A stretch of DNA of 64,000 bases, taken from contig JAJTTP010000039.1 in NCBI GenBank assembly GCA_023313575.1, positions 18,542 through 82,541 of the forward strand. The letters are read 5' to 3'. The translations under genes were made by a program, and so were the position numbers. The notes beneath the pieces are model-generated. The model searched no databases and was not told where the DNA came from. It was given only the letters and a program-made list of their open reading frames with translations. Shown here piece by piece: positions 9,656 through 21,800 of this stretch (position 1 is the stretch's first letter; each line of letters starts with the position of its first letter). The DNA is from Eutypella sp. D-1. Taxonomy: Eukaryota > Ascomycota > Sordariomycetes > Xylariales > Diatrypaceae.

Positions 9656-10173
9656 TTTTTGATTTAAAAGGGTATTTACCTTATAAGGTTGGTACTATCG
9701 TACTCTGTATCAGAACCTCTGTGCCTAGTTATGAGGCTTTAAATTCCAGTCTCTCCTGCGCCTCCTGTAGCGAAGCACCCCCCCCTCCTGATACGAAGGA
9801 TACCATATAAAGCACCGACCCACCTCTTTATTTAGGTAATTAATAGGATGGCCCCCCCCATTTTTGGGATCGTCTCATCCGGATGAGTAAGGGTTGTACC
9901 GACTTTCTCTTTAAATCCTGGGCTTAATTTAACTCTTCGAGGGTTTTTATTTGTTATTGGATATGGAGATGCGATAAACTATTACTATCAGATTCCTTTT
10001 GTTGTTTAGAGTAATTAATTAATTAGCCTATTATAGTGTTTTGGTTCACTCTCTAATAGGAGTATTCTCGTACCTTATATTAAAACTTATTAAGAATTAT
10101 ATTTCAATCGCAAAAATAATCTATATAGTTACTGATATTATGTTAATGAATATTATCTATATATGGTTCATGA
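9656..10173 (+). other. Spacer, no gene
   Basis: No open frame or RNA gene recognised. Contains short C-runs (near 9778 and 9857) and small GC repeats such as ctcctgtagcgaagc, which recurs near 59185. Confidence 0.5.
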
Positions 10174-10954
10174 TTGAATAAATTATATACACAATTATCA
10201 ATGAAACTATTCAAGATTATTTTTAAAAACTTATTCTCTTTAGGTTTAAGTAAATGGTTCCCGCCTTTTCCTGTTAACTCTATTCCCAGTCGTCGAATTT
10301 ATCCTTATTTATCGTATTTTTCTCATAAGATCTTAGGTTGTATTGGACCACAGTTTAGAGCTTTTTATTCTACTTCACCCTCTCCTTTATCAACTGTGAC
10401 AATTAATTCTACACCGGATAAAATTGTGTTTACTGATTGTCAGAATAATACTAGTAAATCGGTTATGTTTATTTTATCTTTAGAAGCATTAACAACTGCT
10501 ACAAGGTCTTTAATTGAAAACCCTAACTTTATGATAAATGGTCAAATTGTACGAGAAAGAGAAAAAGTTCTAGTGGAAGCACCCTATAAATTAATTTCAC
10601 AAATTACGAATATTGTATATAATTTGGATAAGAATTATTCTTATAGATTTGAATTTCATGTATACACTAATATTACAAATAAGGATATTGGTGCACATCT
10701 TTATGCTTTTGATCCGGATAATAAAAATGTCTTAAATCTAGTTGTGGGAAAACAAGGATATGTAAGTATAGTGGTTATTATGGTAAGTGAAGTCAATGAT
10801 GATACTGTAGCATAAGTTATTAGCATTCTTGGAAAAAGGGGGGGCAGTGTTGACTGAAGCAACAATAGATGGACCGTTTCTGATGGATTTAGGTAAAGAT
10901 ACTCTCTTTACTATAACTAGATATTCTGAAGAGGGGTTTAAGGATGAGATATAA
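10174..10954 (+). pseudogene. Unrecognised gene, 213 codons plus a shifted tail
   Basis: ATG at 10174 opens 213 codons (MNKLYTQLSMKLFKIIFKNL ... SEVNDDTVA) ending in TAA at 10813. The following frame reads VISILGK, then after a shift in a G-run GGAVLTEATIDGPFLMDLGK and ITRYSEEGFKDEI to a stop at 10952. This looks like one protein of about 260 residues broken by a stop and a frameshift. The N-terminus is basic and ends in FRAFYST, a leader style also seen in HEGs here. The body is soluble, with mixed helix and strand composition. It does not resemble a respiratory protein, ribosomal protein or known HEG motif. Origin from a mitochondrial plasmid is a guess based only on the plasmid-like relic at 61.4-62.8 kb. 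Confidence 0.5.
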
Positions 10955-11129
10955 ATTATGAGAAATATGCGATAGTTACATTCTTCGAAGTTTGTTGCGG
11001 CTCCTTTTTCCGATCCATATCCCTTCGGGATCAGGATAAGCGAAGCTAGCCTTCGGCTTAGCTTTAGCTAACTGAAGGTTAGGCAAGAGCCTAGGGAATG
11101 AGAATGCCCCTCCGGTAGCTTCGCACATC

Positions 11130-11697
11130 TGAAAAATTCCGTTTTCCCTCAATTAGCTCTGGTTATTAGACCTGTTAATATAAATCCGGTTATACCAGAC
11201 CCTCAATGATTGGCTGTTTTTACTTCAGGATAAGGTCATTTCCTTATAGGAGTAGCCGAATCATAAGTAAAAACAGGTTTAATATTCGTTTAACTTTTAC
11301 TCTTATTCAGCACTCAAGGGATGATACAATTTATAGGTTACACTTTTATATAGGGTATTTCAATTATATATTAGATATATATAAACCTGTATTTTATCTA
11401 AATATTAATTATAAATTTTTACAAATAATTAATTATCCACCTTTATCTAATAATACTTTAAAAGCTATGCCTTTTAAATTGGAAGCACTGCCTGAATTTG
11501 TTGCTTCTGTAGCTATTATTGCTTTAAATATTGTTTTGGGTAATATTGATAATCAATTGAGTCTTTTAAATGATGTGTCTTCTGATGAACAATTAAGAGC
11601 TTTGCAATTAGTGAGGGAAAATTTAAGGAATATTCTAAAGAAGGATTGTGCAGAAGCTAATACAAAAATAGCATATGTGAGTAATGAAGCGACATAA
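11130..11697 (+). pseudogene. LAGLIDADG fragment fused to unknown sequence
   Basis: The segment RPVNINPVIPDPQWLAVFTSG (about 11170-11228) is the inter-domain linker and second motif of a LAGLIDADG_1 protein. After stops and a shift it continues as LTFTLIQHSRDD (about 11294). It then changes abruptly into an unrelated, hydrophobic then acidic sequence ending with KLEALPEFVASVAIIALNIV and LQLVRENLRNILKK, stop at 11695-11697. The open frame from 11206 spans the junction. This is a chimera made by recombination. I do not recognise the second part. Confidence 0.5.
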
Positions 11698-12660
11698 AGG
11701 TTGATATCATGCTTTATATCATGAATCTTCAACTTGTTATAATAGTCAGGCATTGGCAGATAGCCAATAAAAGGTAAGAGCAGTTGTTAACTGCTGAATT
11801 ACATAATCAGGGTGTAATGAATGAAAATACCCTTAAAAACCAAGGTGGAGGTCAAGTGCTTAAAAGAGTTCAATCAGTGAAAAAAAAAAGAAAATCTTCA
11901 CTCATTTATTCTATATTGTTGAAGATTTTCTTTTTTTAACCCAAATGTGGCTTCGCAGAAAATGACCTTTAATAAGAGGGTGTACATATTATTTTAGAAG
12001 GGTCTCTCGCCTACCCGATGTTGTAATTTATGAGGATGTTGAATAAATGTTTCCGTTTTCCATTATCGTTTATCAATTTGAGATTTTCAATTTTATATTC
12101 TCACTTATATTTTTAGTTCTATTGCTTTCATAACTAGTTATTTATTGATCCATACTTTTTTTTTAATTGATAATTTAAATAGCGATTCTTAGATACAGGA
12201 TATACAATCCTAATGTAAAGTACCCCAATACCTATCTCGTTTCTGTAGTAGGTTTAAAACTAAAAATTATTAGTAAGTGGTTTTATTTATAAATATGAGA
12301 TGGAATTATTTTTTTTTTTTAACAAATTAAATATAATTAAAAATATTACAATGTATATTTTAAGTTTAATTTATAATATAACAAGTAAACCCCCCAGAGC
12401 TTGCTTTATTTATTCTTTTTTTTGGATTATTTTTAGTTATAAATTCGCGAGCTCTGAATTATTAATCTTTCATTTAATAAATATAACTCTAAAATAATCC
12501 AAAAATTGATAAAAGGTTAATAAAATCCTGTGATCTTTACATAAAATATAACTATATTAGTAATCTGCGCCACCTGGGAAAAATTTACCTATGAATCGCT
12601 TCTGTGGGCGTAGCCACCGAAGGATATAGGATAAGATTAATAGATTAAAAAAGTTTAATC
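11698..12660 (+). other. Spacer with AT palindromes
   Basis: A hairpin at about 11880-11937 (aaagaaaatcttca / tgaagattttcttt) and a second inverted repeat at about 12415-12500 (ttggattattttt / ataatccaa) dominate. A short frame at 11790-11880 (AELHNQGVMNENTLK) may belong to the broken genes upstream. The ccgaaggata mini-repeat lies at 12616-12626. No gene assigned. Confidence 0.5.
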
Positions 12661-12663
12661 TAA

Positions 12664-12735
12664 AAGAAATTAGCTCAATGGTAGAGCAGTCGTCTTACAC
12701 ACGGAGGGTTGGGTGTTCGAATCACCTATTTCTTA
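12664..12735 (+). tRNA. trnV: tRNA-Val (UAC)
   Basis: Acceptor aagaaat/atttctt is perfect. The anticodon loop cttacac gives UAC, and the T-arm gggtg ttcgaat cacct is nearly perfect. It is the closest gene upstream of cox3. Confidence 0.92.
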
Positions 12736-12822
12736 AAGAAGCAAAGCAATAAGTTCTTTTCTTTCTTAAAAATTTAAATTATATACTTTGTATGCTTTTA
12801 ATTTATTAATAAATAAAGGTAA

Positions 12823-15800
12823 ATGACTGAAATAGTAAGAAGTAATTTTCAAAATCATCCTTTCCACTTAGTATCTCCTTCACCATGACCTTTGAATACT
12901 AGTATTAGTTTATTTGCTTTAACTAGTTGTGGAGCATTATCTATGCATAGTTTTAGTCAGGGACATAATGTATTTTTTTTAGCTCTTGTGTCATTAGTTT
13001 TATCTATGTCATTCTGATTCAGAGATATAGTTAGTGAGGGTACTGTAACGTCGCGGTTAATACAATATACATTGAATTTTTTTTATTTAAACACAGCTAA
13101 AGCTATTCCTATTGAAGATGTAAAACAAGCCTTAAGTACTTATAATTCAAATTTACGCTTATATCCTAAAAGGGAATCTTCCCTTTATAAAAAGGATAAA
13201 AATAGTTTAGGTTATTACTTAGCAGGTCTTCTAGAGGGTGATGGATCTATTTCTATTCCTGCTTTAGGAACTACAACAATGAATAGAATACTTAATCCTA
13301 GAATAGTGTTTACTTCACATGTTAATAATATAGGTATGTATGCTTATCTTCAGTCAGAATTAGGAGGTATAGGTCGTTTTCAAACTTCAGGAAATAGTAC
13401 ACTTCGTTATATTATTGGAGATAAAGAAGGAATTCTTATTTGTATTAAATTAATGCATGGTAAACTAAGAACACCTAAAAATAAAAGATTTAATGATTTG
13501 ATTAAATCTTTTAATATTAAATACTCCTTAGATATAGCAGAAAGTTTATTAGATACTTCTAATTTTGGAGATAATAGTTGATTTACAGGTTTTACAGAAG
13601 CTGATGGACATTTTGGTATTAAATATGTGGAAAGTAAACCTAAGTCTGGGACTCGTAAAAGATCTGTAAGTGAAAGTGTAAGTTTAAAATTTAGGTTAGA
13701 TCAACGTGCATATGATAAGCCTACATCTTCCAATATGCTCCCTTTTATGGAAAATTTAGCCTCGTTCTTAAGATGTACTGTGAAAAGTTATAATAGTAAT
13801 AAATCACATTCAGAGGTATTATCTTTATCTGTGACGTCTATAGATAATATTGAGCTTCTTGTAAATTATTTTTCAAAATATCCTTTATTAGGCGAAAAAT
13901 GAGATAATTATAATAAATGAAGTACTGTTTACTATATGATAAGATCCAAGGAACATCTTACTGAAAAAGGGAGATTAGATATTAGATCTTTAATAGGTTT
14001 AGATGCATCAGAAGTTTAGTGGCTTTGTCTTTTAAATGCTACACAGGTTAGCCTCTTAAAAAAAAATAAACTAAAATCCTTAGTCACATACCAAATATAA
14101 CGTATCAAATTTGGATTTTTAAAGGCTAGGCTTCGCGACAGGTAGGAAAATTTATATAAAGCAAAAGATATGTATTATAAAGTGCCCTCGTAAAAATTTT
14201 ACTATGTGCTGGGAAATCTTATAATATAAGACAATCAGCAGGAAACCAAAGGACGTATAATTATCCCAGTAGGATCCTCAGAGACTACACGTAAAAATTT
14301 TATGCGTTATTTTTCAAACCCATTAAATATGATATAGTCCGATAGTGTAGTGATAATATACTAATGGGTAGACTTTTTTAGGAAATCATACTGGCTCAGT
14401 CCAAAAAGGATTAAACTTTGGTATTCTTTTATTTATAGTGACTGAAGCTTTATTCTTTTTAAGTGTGTTCTGAGCGTTTTTTCATAGCGCGCTAACACCG
14501 ACAGTTGAACTGGGGGCACAATGACCTCCTATGGGTATAGACCCAGTTAATCCTTTTGAAAAAAGTAAGAATTCAAAGGGGCATCGGGGGTCGATCGATG
14601 TGAAAAGGGCAAATTGCGGGGACCTTTAAAATAATAATACAACAGGTATCTGGTTTATATTATAAACTATCTTTTAAACAATCCGCAGGTTATATCTATA
14701 AATCTAAGCAGCTGTTTAAATACTATATAGGGTTTAGTGTTTAATTTTTTATAAATCGCATTTAATTATGTATAATTTCTTTAAATTATAAATATTTAAA
14801 AGCAAAGCCGGTTGATTAGATTTAGAGTTAGACTTCAACGATCAAACGCCCTTATATAAATTATCTGAAGTAACCTTTAATACAATTGATTATTCCCACT
14901 AGCATGATAATAAATTATTGTCTACCTGATGCTTAAAGGTGAACCGACAAAATAATTAAGAGGTTATTCCGTTGACTGTTAGCTATTATTGTAAGATTTA
15001 ATGTTAATAAGTCTACCCTACGGCTATCTTCAGGTATATTTATATGTGATATGATCTAATCTTGTTATATAGTAATAGAAAGTTTGAAAAACTTACCTTT
15101 TCAACCAGATCTTACTCAAAAAGTACAGAAAGTACAAGGGTGATAACTGTTAAAAAAAAGGTTATAGTAAGAGTAGTTTTCCTTTAATAAACAGAGAGGA
15201 TTATGAGATATTATTTGGTTTGATTCTAGGGGATTTGTTTATATCTAGAAAAAACCCTGAAAATGCTTTTATGAGATTTGAACAATCAATAATTCACAGA
15301 GAATATATTGAACATTTGTTTGAAAGATTTAAATATTTAGGTACAGTCAACGTAAGTCTAAAAACTGCAGAAAGAAAGGCTTTTAACACATCTTCACTTT
15401 ATTTTACAACTCGCCAGCTTACATCTATAACAGAACTTCACAAATTATTCTATAAGGAAGGAAGAAAAATAGTACCTTTAAGTATAGGTGGTTTGTTAAC
15501 AGAGAAAAGTTTAGCGTTTTGAGCAATGGATGATGGTGATAATATTAGTTTTTCAAGTTTTCTATTGCTATATATTTGTTTGTTTTTGATTCTTCTTTTT
15601 TTTGTACTTTTTGTAGCCCGAGCTACTCTAAGTAGTAGTAGCCAGTGTAGCAGTTTTTCTATTGGTGTATCTAATTACATTAATAGGTTTAAAAGTTATT
15701 ATTCTATCTCTGCGAAGCCCTTATTTTTTGGGGTGTACCGGGTCTCGGTTTTGTGGTTCCAGGTCATATTCGGTGTCTGCTGCTTCACAAAAATTGGTGT

Positions 15801-18800
15801 CGACTGACTATGAAGGGGTTGATTTAAAAAATAGTACTGTGCCTTTAGATCCTTGATATGTTACAGGCTTTTCAGATGCTGAGGGTAGTTTTCACATTCA
15901 AATGATAGAAAGGACGTCCTTCAGTTCAGGTTGAAAAGTATCTCCTCAATTTAGTTTGCATTTACATAAAAAGGATTTAGCTTTGATTTATAAAATTCAG
16001 TCTTTTTTTGGTAATGGGGCTGCAATAGGAAGTGTATATCAAGGAACAGATCATGTCACATTTAAAGTAATTTCTATCTCTCAGTTAATAGAAAAAATTA
16101 TTCCGCATTTTGATAAGTACCCGTTAATTACTCAAAAGAGATTAGATTATCAATTGTTGAAGGAGGCTGTGTATCTTATTAATAATAAGGAACACTTGAC
16201 TAGGGAAGGTGTAGAAAAAATTATTAACCTAAAGGCTAAAATGAATCTACCATCATTATCACGGGACTCTAACAATTCTTTAGCTTTAGATAGTTTAAAT
16301 TTAAGCTGATTATCTGGATTAATAGAAGGTGAAGGTTGCTTTTTTGTAAAATTAAGGAAATCATCAAAATATAATGTCGGTTATCAGGTTGAATTAAATT
16401 TCTTCCTGGTGCAAAATAATCGTGATTTCATTTTATGGGAAAGTATTAGGAATCAATTAGGTTGTGGTACAATAAATGTGAAATCTAGCGATGTTGTGCA
16501 TTTTGTGGTTTATAAGTTTTCAGATATTTGTTCTCATATTATACCGCTATTGTCAAAGCATCCTCTCTTAGGTAATAAGGCTAAAGATTTTCAAAGTTTT
16601 TGTGAGGTAGCAGAGTTAATGAAGAATAAAGCCCATTTAACTGAGAGTGGGTTACAAAAAATCATACAAATTAAAGAAGGGATGAATAGAGGACGTTCAT
16701 CTTAGAATGCATAGTTCTTAGTTGATGTTAGTCGGTCTTATCTGTATTTCTTAGTTTATTTTTAGAATGAAAACAGTTCGATCATCGATCAGGTTATATA
16801 TTTAATACAAGTGGATTTACTTTAGAAGATGTAAAAGTGTTACAAGCTGCATTGAATGATAATTGAGGATTAGAAACATCAACTACTCCGTAGGAGTAGT
16901 TGACTTTATGTTAATTCTAGTTCTAAAAATAAATTCTTAAGTCTTATCAGACCGCATTTTCATCACTCTATGCTATACAAAATAAACTATTAGGTTGTTT
17001 GAATTACCTTTACTTAATACAGTAAAACATGTCAGTTTCTCAGATATTTGAGAAATTATTGCTGTGTGAGTGAGAGTCACACTCTATGGACAAAATTTAA
17101 CTTTTAATTATACTTATCTTGAAATCTTAGGGCAAATATTAATTATGCTTTTTATTTCATCTTTGGAGGCTTCGATCCTCGTGTTATGTACTAATAGTGA
17201 TTTGTCACTGTGTACATCACTACATCAAAATAATTCCATCGATCACCTTAACACTGTAAACCCTAAAGACTTGGATGAATTTTATAAATGGTTTGTGGGG
17301 TTCTCAGATGCTGAGGGTATGTTTAATATAACTCAGATTCTTAATAAAGGGAAAGTTGAAGGTTTCTCTTTTAGATTTAAAATAGGATTGCACAAAGATG
17401 ATTTTAATGCTTTACATTACATTCAAAGTAAATTAGATATGGGGTCTATATATGCTTCTAAAGATAGTCAAATCTTGACTATATCTAAAAAGGACGATAT
17501 TTCTAAACTAATTTCTATTTTTGATAGTTATACTTTAAATACAAGCAAATATTTAGATTTTTTAGCTTTCAAAAAAGCCTTTATTCTTTACACTGATAGA
17601 AATAACTTGACGGGTGAATTAATAGCTCAAATAATAGAGTTAAAAAATGACATGAATTATAACCGTGAAGATTATAATATGGTAATAAATCATGAAATAA
17701 TTATAACTAAAAGTTGATTACTAGGGTTTATAGAAGGAGATGGTTCATTTAGCTTGGAAAGAAGAACAATGGATCCTGTCTTTTCTATTAAATTAACAGA
17801 AACACAACTTCCGGTTTTGATTAAAATTAAAGAATATTTAGAAAATAACCTGGATCTTGATTTATATTCTATTCATAAGTTAAAATCTACACAAATTATT
17901 ATGATAAGTTATGAAAAGTATAGAGGTAAAAGTAAACCTCTTGTATCATTAGTCATAAAAAATGTACATTTTTTAAATAATTATTTAGTACCCTTCTTCT
18001 ATGAAGATATATTTATAACTAAAAAAGGGTTGGATTTTGCTGATTTTAAAATTATATGCAATGCTATTTACATAGGAGCACATAGAAAAGAAATAACTAA
18101 ATCGTTAATTTTGAAATTGTCTTATACTATGAATAATTTTAGATTATCTACATACTCAGGATCTGTTGAATCTTTGAGTGAAGAGGAAATAAATTTGCTA
18201 ATTAACGCTATGCCAAGTATTAAACATCTTAAGGATGGCCGTCAAATAGATATAGATACGAATAAGATTATACGTAATCGTTCAAGTAGTAGTGTTTATG
18301 AAATTATTCAACCATCAGGAGAAGTTTTAGTGATGCCCAATTTAGCTAAAGCAGCCGAATTTATAAATGTAGGGTTTAATACTTTACAAAGACGTTTAGA
18401 TATCGAAGATTTAGAAGATTCAGTCGAATTGAAAGGTTATAAAATTAAAAGACTAGGAGTCTTAAAACCTAAAAGTTAAAGTAAGAAATTGAAGTAAGAT
18501 TACAATCAAACAGTTTTATATCCATAGATAAATTAGGTGGAAACGGTCAAGGACATTCTTGGTCTTAGACCGTCGGCAGTTGTAAATGTCGCTACAGATT
18601 GGTTCCCCAGGGTTGGGCTGCAATGTCCGTCCAAATGTACAATCGGGCTCTATAACGAGTGCAAATATCGTAAAGAGGTAAGAAAATCCCATGCATTGCA
18701 CAGCGGGATAGCCATAGCATGTTGGTGATAACTCCTGAACAATTTTAAGTTTTATACCTTATTATTTAATTAGAGTTGAATACTATTATCAAGTGGAGCA

Positions 18801-21800
18801 ACTAGACTCCCAAAGTGGGAAAAGACTACATATAAAAAATCTATAGTAGAACCATTAAATGAGAAGAGAATGTATTCATCTATTTTGCCTGTTTTACCTT
18901 TACTTTTTAGTTCTAGTAGAATATCTTCTTTAAAACGTATAGGCCCTCATAATTATGAAATATTGTGTATTCTGTTAGGATCTTTATTAGGTGATGGTTC
19001 TATGGAAAAAAGTAAAGATGGGTATAGGTTTGTTTTTTATCAAAAAGGAGATCATATTGAATATTTAATATGGCTTCACGCACATATATTTAAACATGGT
19101 TATTGTAAAGAAAATATACCTCAAATTCAAAGTAGATCAGGAGGGCACGGTAAGTTAGTTTATTATTGCAGATTCCGTACTTTTACTTTTAGTTCTTTTG
19201 ACTGAATATATGAAGGATTTTATAGTAAAGGTAAGAAAGCTCTCCCTGGTTGAATAGAACATTACTTATCTCCTATCGCTTTAGCAATATGAATAATGGA
19301 TGATGGGACTTGAATTAAGGATAGGGGAGTAAAATTGTCTACGGATAATTTTACTCTATCTGAAGTTAAATTGCTAGTACATATTCTAACCACTAAATAT
19401 AAGTTAAAGGTTTCAATAGTTAAAACAGGAATTATCAATCAATATGGTATATACATACCTAAATCTAATTTACATCTTTTGAGGGGCGAAGCCCACCCCT
19501 TGTTTCACCTTTTATGCACCCTTATTTTTTATATAAATTAAATAATATGGAAATAGGATAAATACAACTAGGGCGTATATACAAAAGATTCTATATGTTA
19601 AATCTTTTTTCATGAACCTATTGTAGTATAGTATGCAATTCTATAAAAAAAAATACTATTTTAAGCAATAAAATATTCAAAATATTTTGTAAATTAATAC
19701 ATCAATTAATTTATAGGTGATGGTGTCACGGTCAACAACCAATGTTACAAGTTTAGACCGTCGGTCTTTATAGAGATCGCGACAGACTGGATCACTATGG
19801 GTGGCTGAAATGCTGCTTAATGTACAGTCGAAATCTCATCTCATAAAAGAAAAATGAGATACAAGGGTTAATATTAAATTTACAATTAACAAGTTATATT
19901 ATATTAAGGGTAAATATTTCAATTAATATTAATTACATAGATAATAGCATAAATAACCTATTATTTTGAGATTTGGTTACAGTAACATATGCTCATCATT
20001 CTTTAATTCAAGGAAAAAGAAAAGGAGCTTTATATGGTTCTATAGCTACTATATTATTGGCAGTAATTTTCACAGGTTTAACCTCTTATTTACTTTTTTT
20101 TTAATCTAGGTAGCTGAGGGTCGCCAAATAATTATTCTACCTTAAAAACTATCACAAGAATTGGAGAGAAGCCTATTTATTTAGACAAAGCCTTTAACAG
20201 TATTAGCAAAAGATCGGGAGCTCTTGGACGCACTCCTTTTACAGTTCCTCTTCCATTTTCATTAGTATCGAGTAAGAGATGATTATCTATGGAGAGTGTT
20301 AAGATAAAAGAAACGGAGCTATGTCCTTATTGGGTAACTGGGTTTGCGGATGCTGAGTCTTGCTTTAGCCTAAAAATGGCAAAAAAAATAGCTTAAAATC
20401 AGGATGAAATGTGTCGCCTGAATTTAGAATAGATTTACACTGCCGAGACTTATTAAGAAAAATACAGTCCTTTTTTAAACCCCCGCTGCATTCTTACTGC
20501 GGGGGTTTGGTGTAGGTACAATTAATCAATATGACAGCAAAAATTTAGTAGTTTACAGTGTTCAATCTCTTGGTGATATAATCAATGTGATAATACCTCA
20601 TTTTGATAAATACCCTTTAATAACCCAGAAGAAGGCTGATTATCTTCGCGCCTGTCTCTTTTTTCCTTTTCTCTTCACTCGTTTTACTCGTTGAAGAGAA
20701 AGGAAAAAATATTTAAACAAGGTATTGAATTGTTGAATTTAAAAGCGAGATCTGATCTTGAGGGTATCCAAAAAATTGTAAGTATTAAAGCATCAATGAA
20801 TTGAGGATTATCCGACACATTAATAACTCAATTTCCTACTGTCCAACCTGTTCCTCGTCCTATAGTTAATTTTGTGCGGGTTGCTTCGCTAGAAGAAAAA
20901 AGACTATATTCTACAAATGTAGTATCAGAATCTAACCTTTGTCCTTATTGAGTATCTGGATTTGCAGATGCAGAGTCAAGCTTTTCTCTGAGTATGTTTA
21001 AAAGTAGTAAATCCAAAGCAGGTTGAGCAGTAAGACCCGATTTTATTATTAATTTGCATAGTAAAGATACTGCGTTATTAAGAAGGATACATTCCTTCTT
21101 TGGTGTTGGTACTATTCGTGAACGTGAAGACAGGAACGTCATAACCTACACTGTTAGTTCTGTACGAGATATAACTAACGTTATTATACCTCATTTTGAT
21201 AAATATCCTTTAGTTACTCACAAACTGGCAGATTACCTTTTATTTAAAAAAGGTGTTGACTTATTAAATAGAAAAGCACACCACGAATTAGAAGGTATAA
21301 TGCAAATTCTGAGTGCTAAAGCCTCAATGAATAAAGGGCTATCTTTAGCGATCTTATCTGAATTCCCAACAGTCATCCCCGATCCACGTCCAAGAGTTAA
21401 TTCTGATGTTGTTATACCGCATCCTAACTGATTAACAGGTTTCGTAGATGGAGAAGGTTGTTTTTATGTTTTAGTTTCCGCAGATAAAAATTACTCGACT
21501 GGTGTGAGAGTTAAATTGACTTTTTATATTACTCAACATAGAAGAGATGAACTGTTAATGGCTAAATTAATCGAGTACTTAGGATGTGGACGAGTCAACA
21601 AGCCATCAACTAGATCGAATGAAATGGATTTTGTTGTAACGAAAATTGGAGATATTCTAGGTAAGATAATCCCTTTTTTTTCCAAAAATATCCCTTACAG
21701 GGTGTGAAGTCTTTGGATTTAAGAGATTTCTGCGCGGTAGCTAAGATTATGGAGGATAAATCTCATTTAACTTTGGAGGGTATGCGTAAGATAAAATCTT

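Larger units (their letters stand above)
14555..16997 (+). mobile_element. cox3 intron 2, group I
   Basis: Borders: exon 2 ends ...AATCCT and exon 3 begins TTTGAATTACC after a G. A core with aaattgcggggacc (about 14615) and taccctacggc (about 15012) lies upstream of the coding part. The intron contains a LAGLIDADG_2 gene interrupted by a second, LAGLIDADG_1 gene. Confidence 0.85.
20320..20890 (+). pseudogene. First domain of a LAGLIDADG_1 gene (N1), broken
   Basis: CPYWVTGFADAESCFSLK (motif 1) is followed by a stop and a shift near 20397. A GC hairpin (20477-20508) sits inside IQSFF/GVGTI, and a 65-bp pyrimidine-rich hairpin (20647-20711) inside DYL/FKQ. It ends with the linker FPTVQPVPRPIVN. 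Its second domain is missing at this point; a lone second domain (C3) follows 1 kb later. Confidence 0.8.

Noticed and set aside
12300..12497. 65-codon hydrophobic frame before trnV
   Set aside because: It falls on an AT palindrome; the peptide is made of F, I, L and N from simple sequence and matches no atp8 or nad4L pattern.
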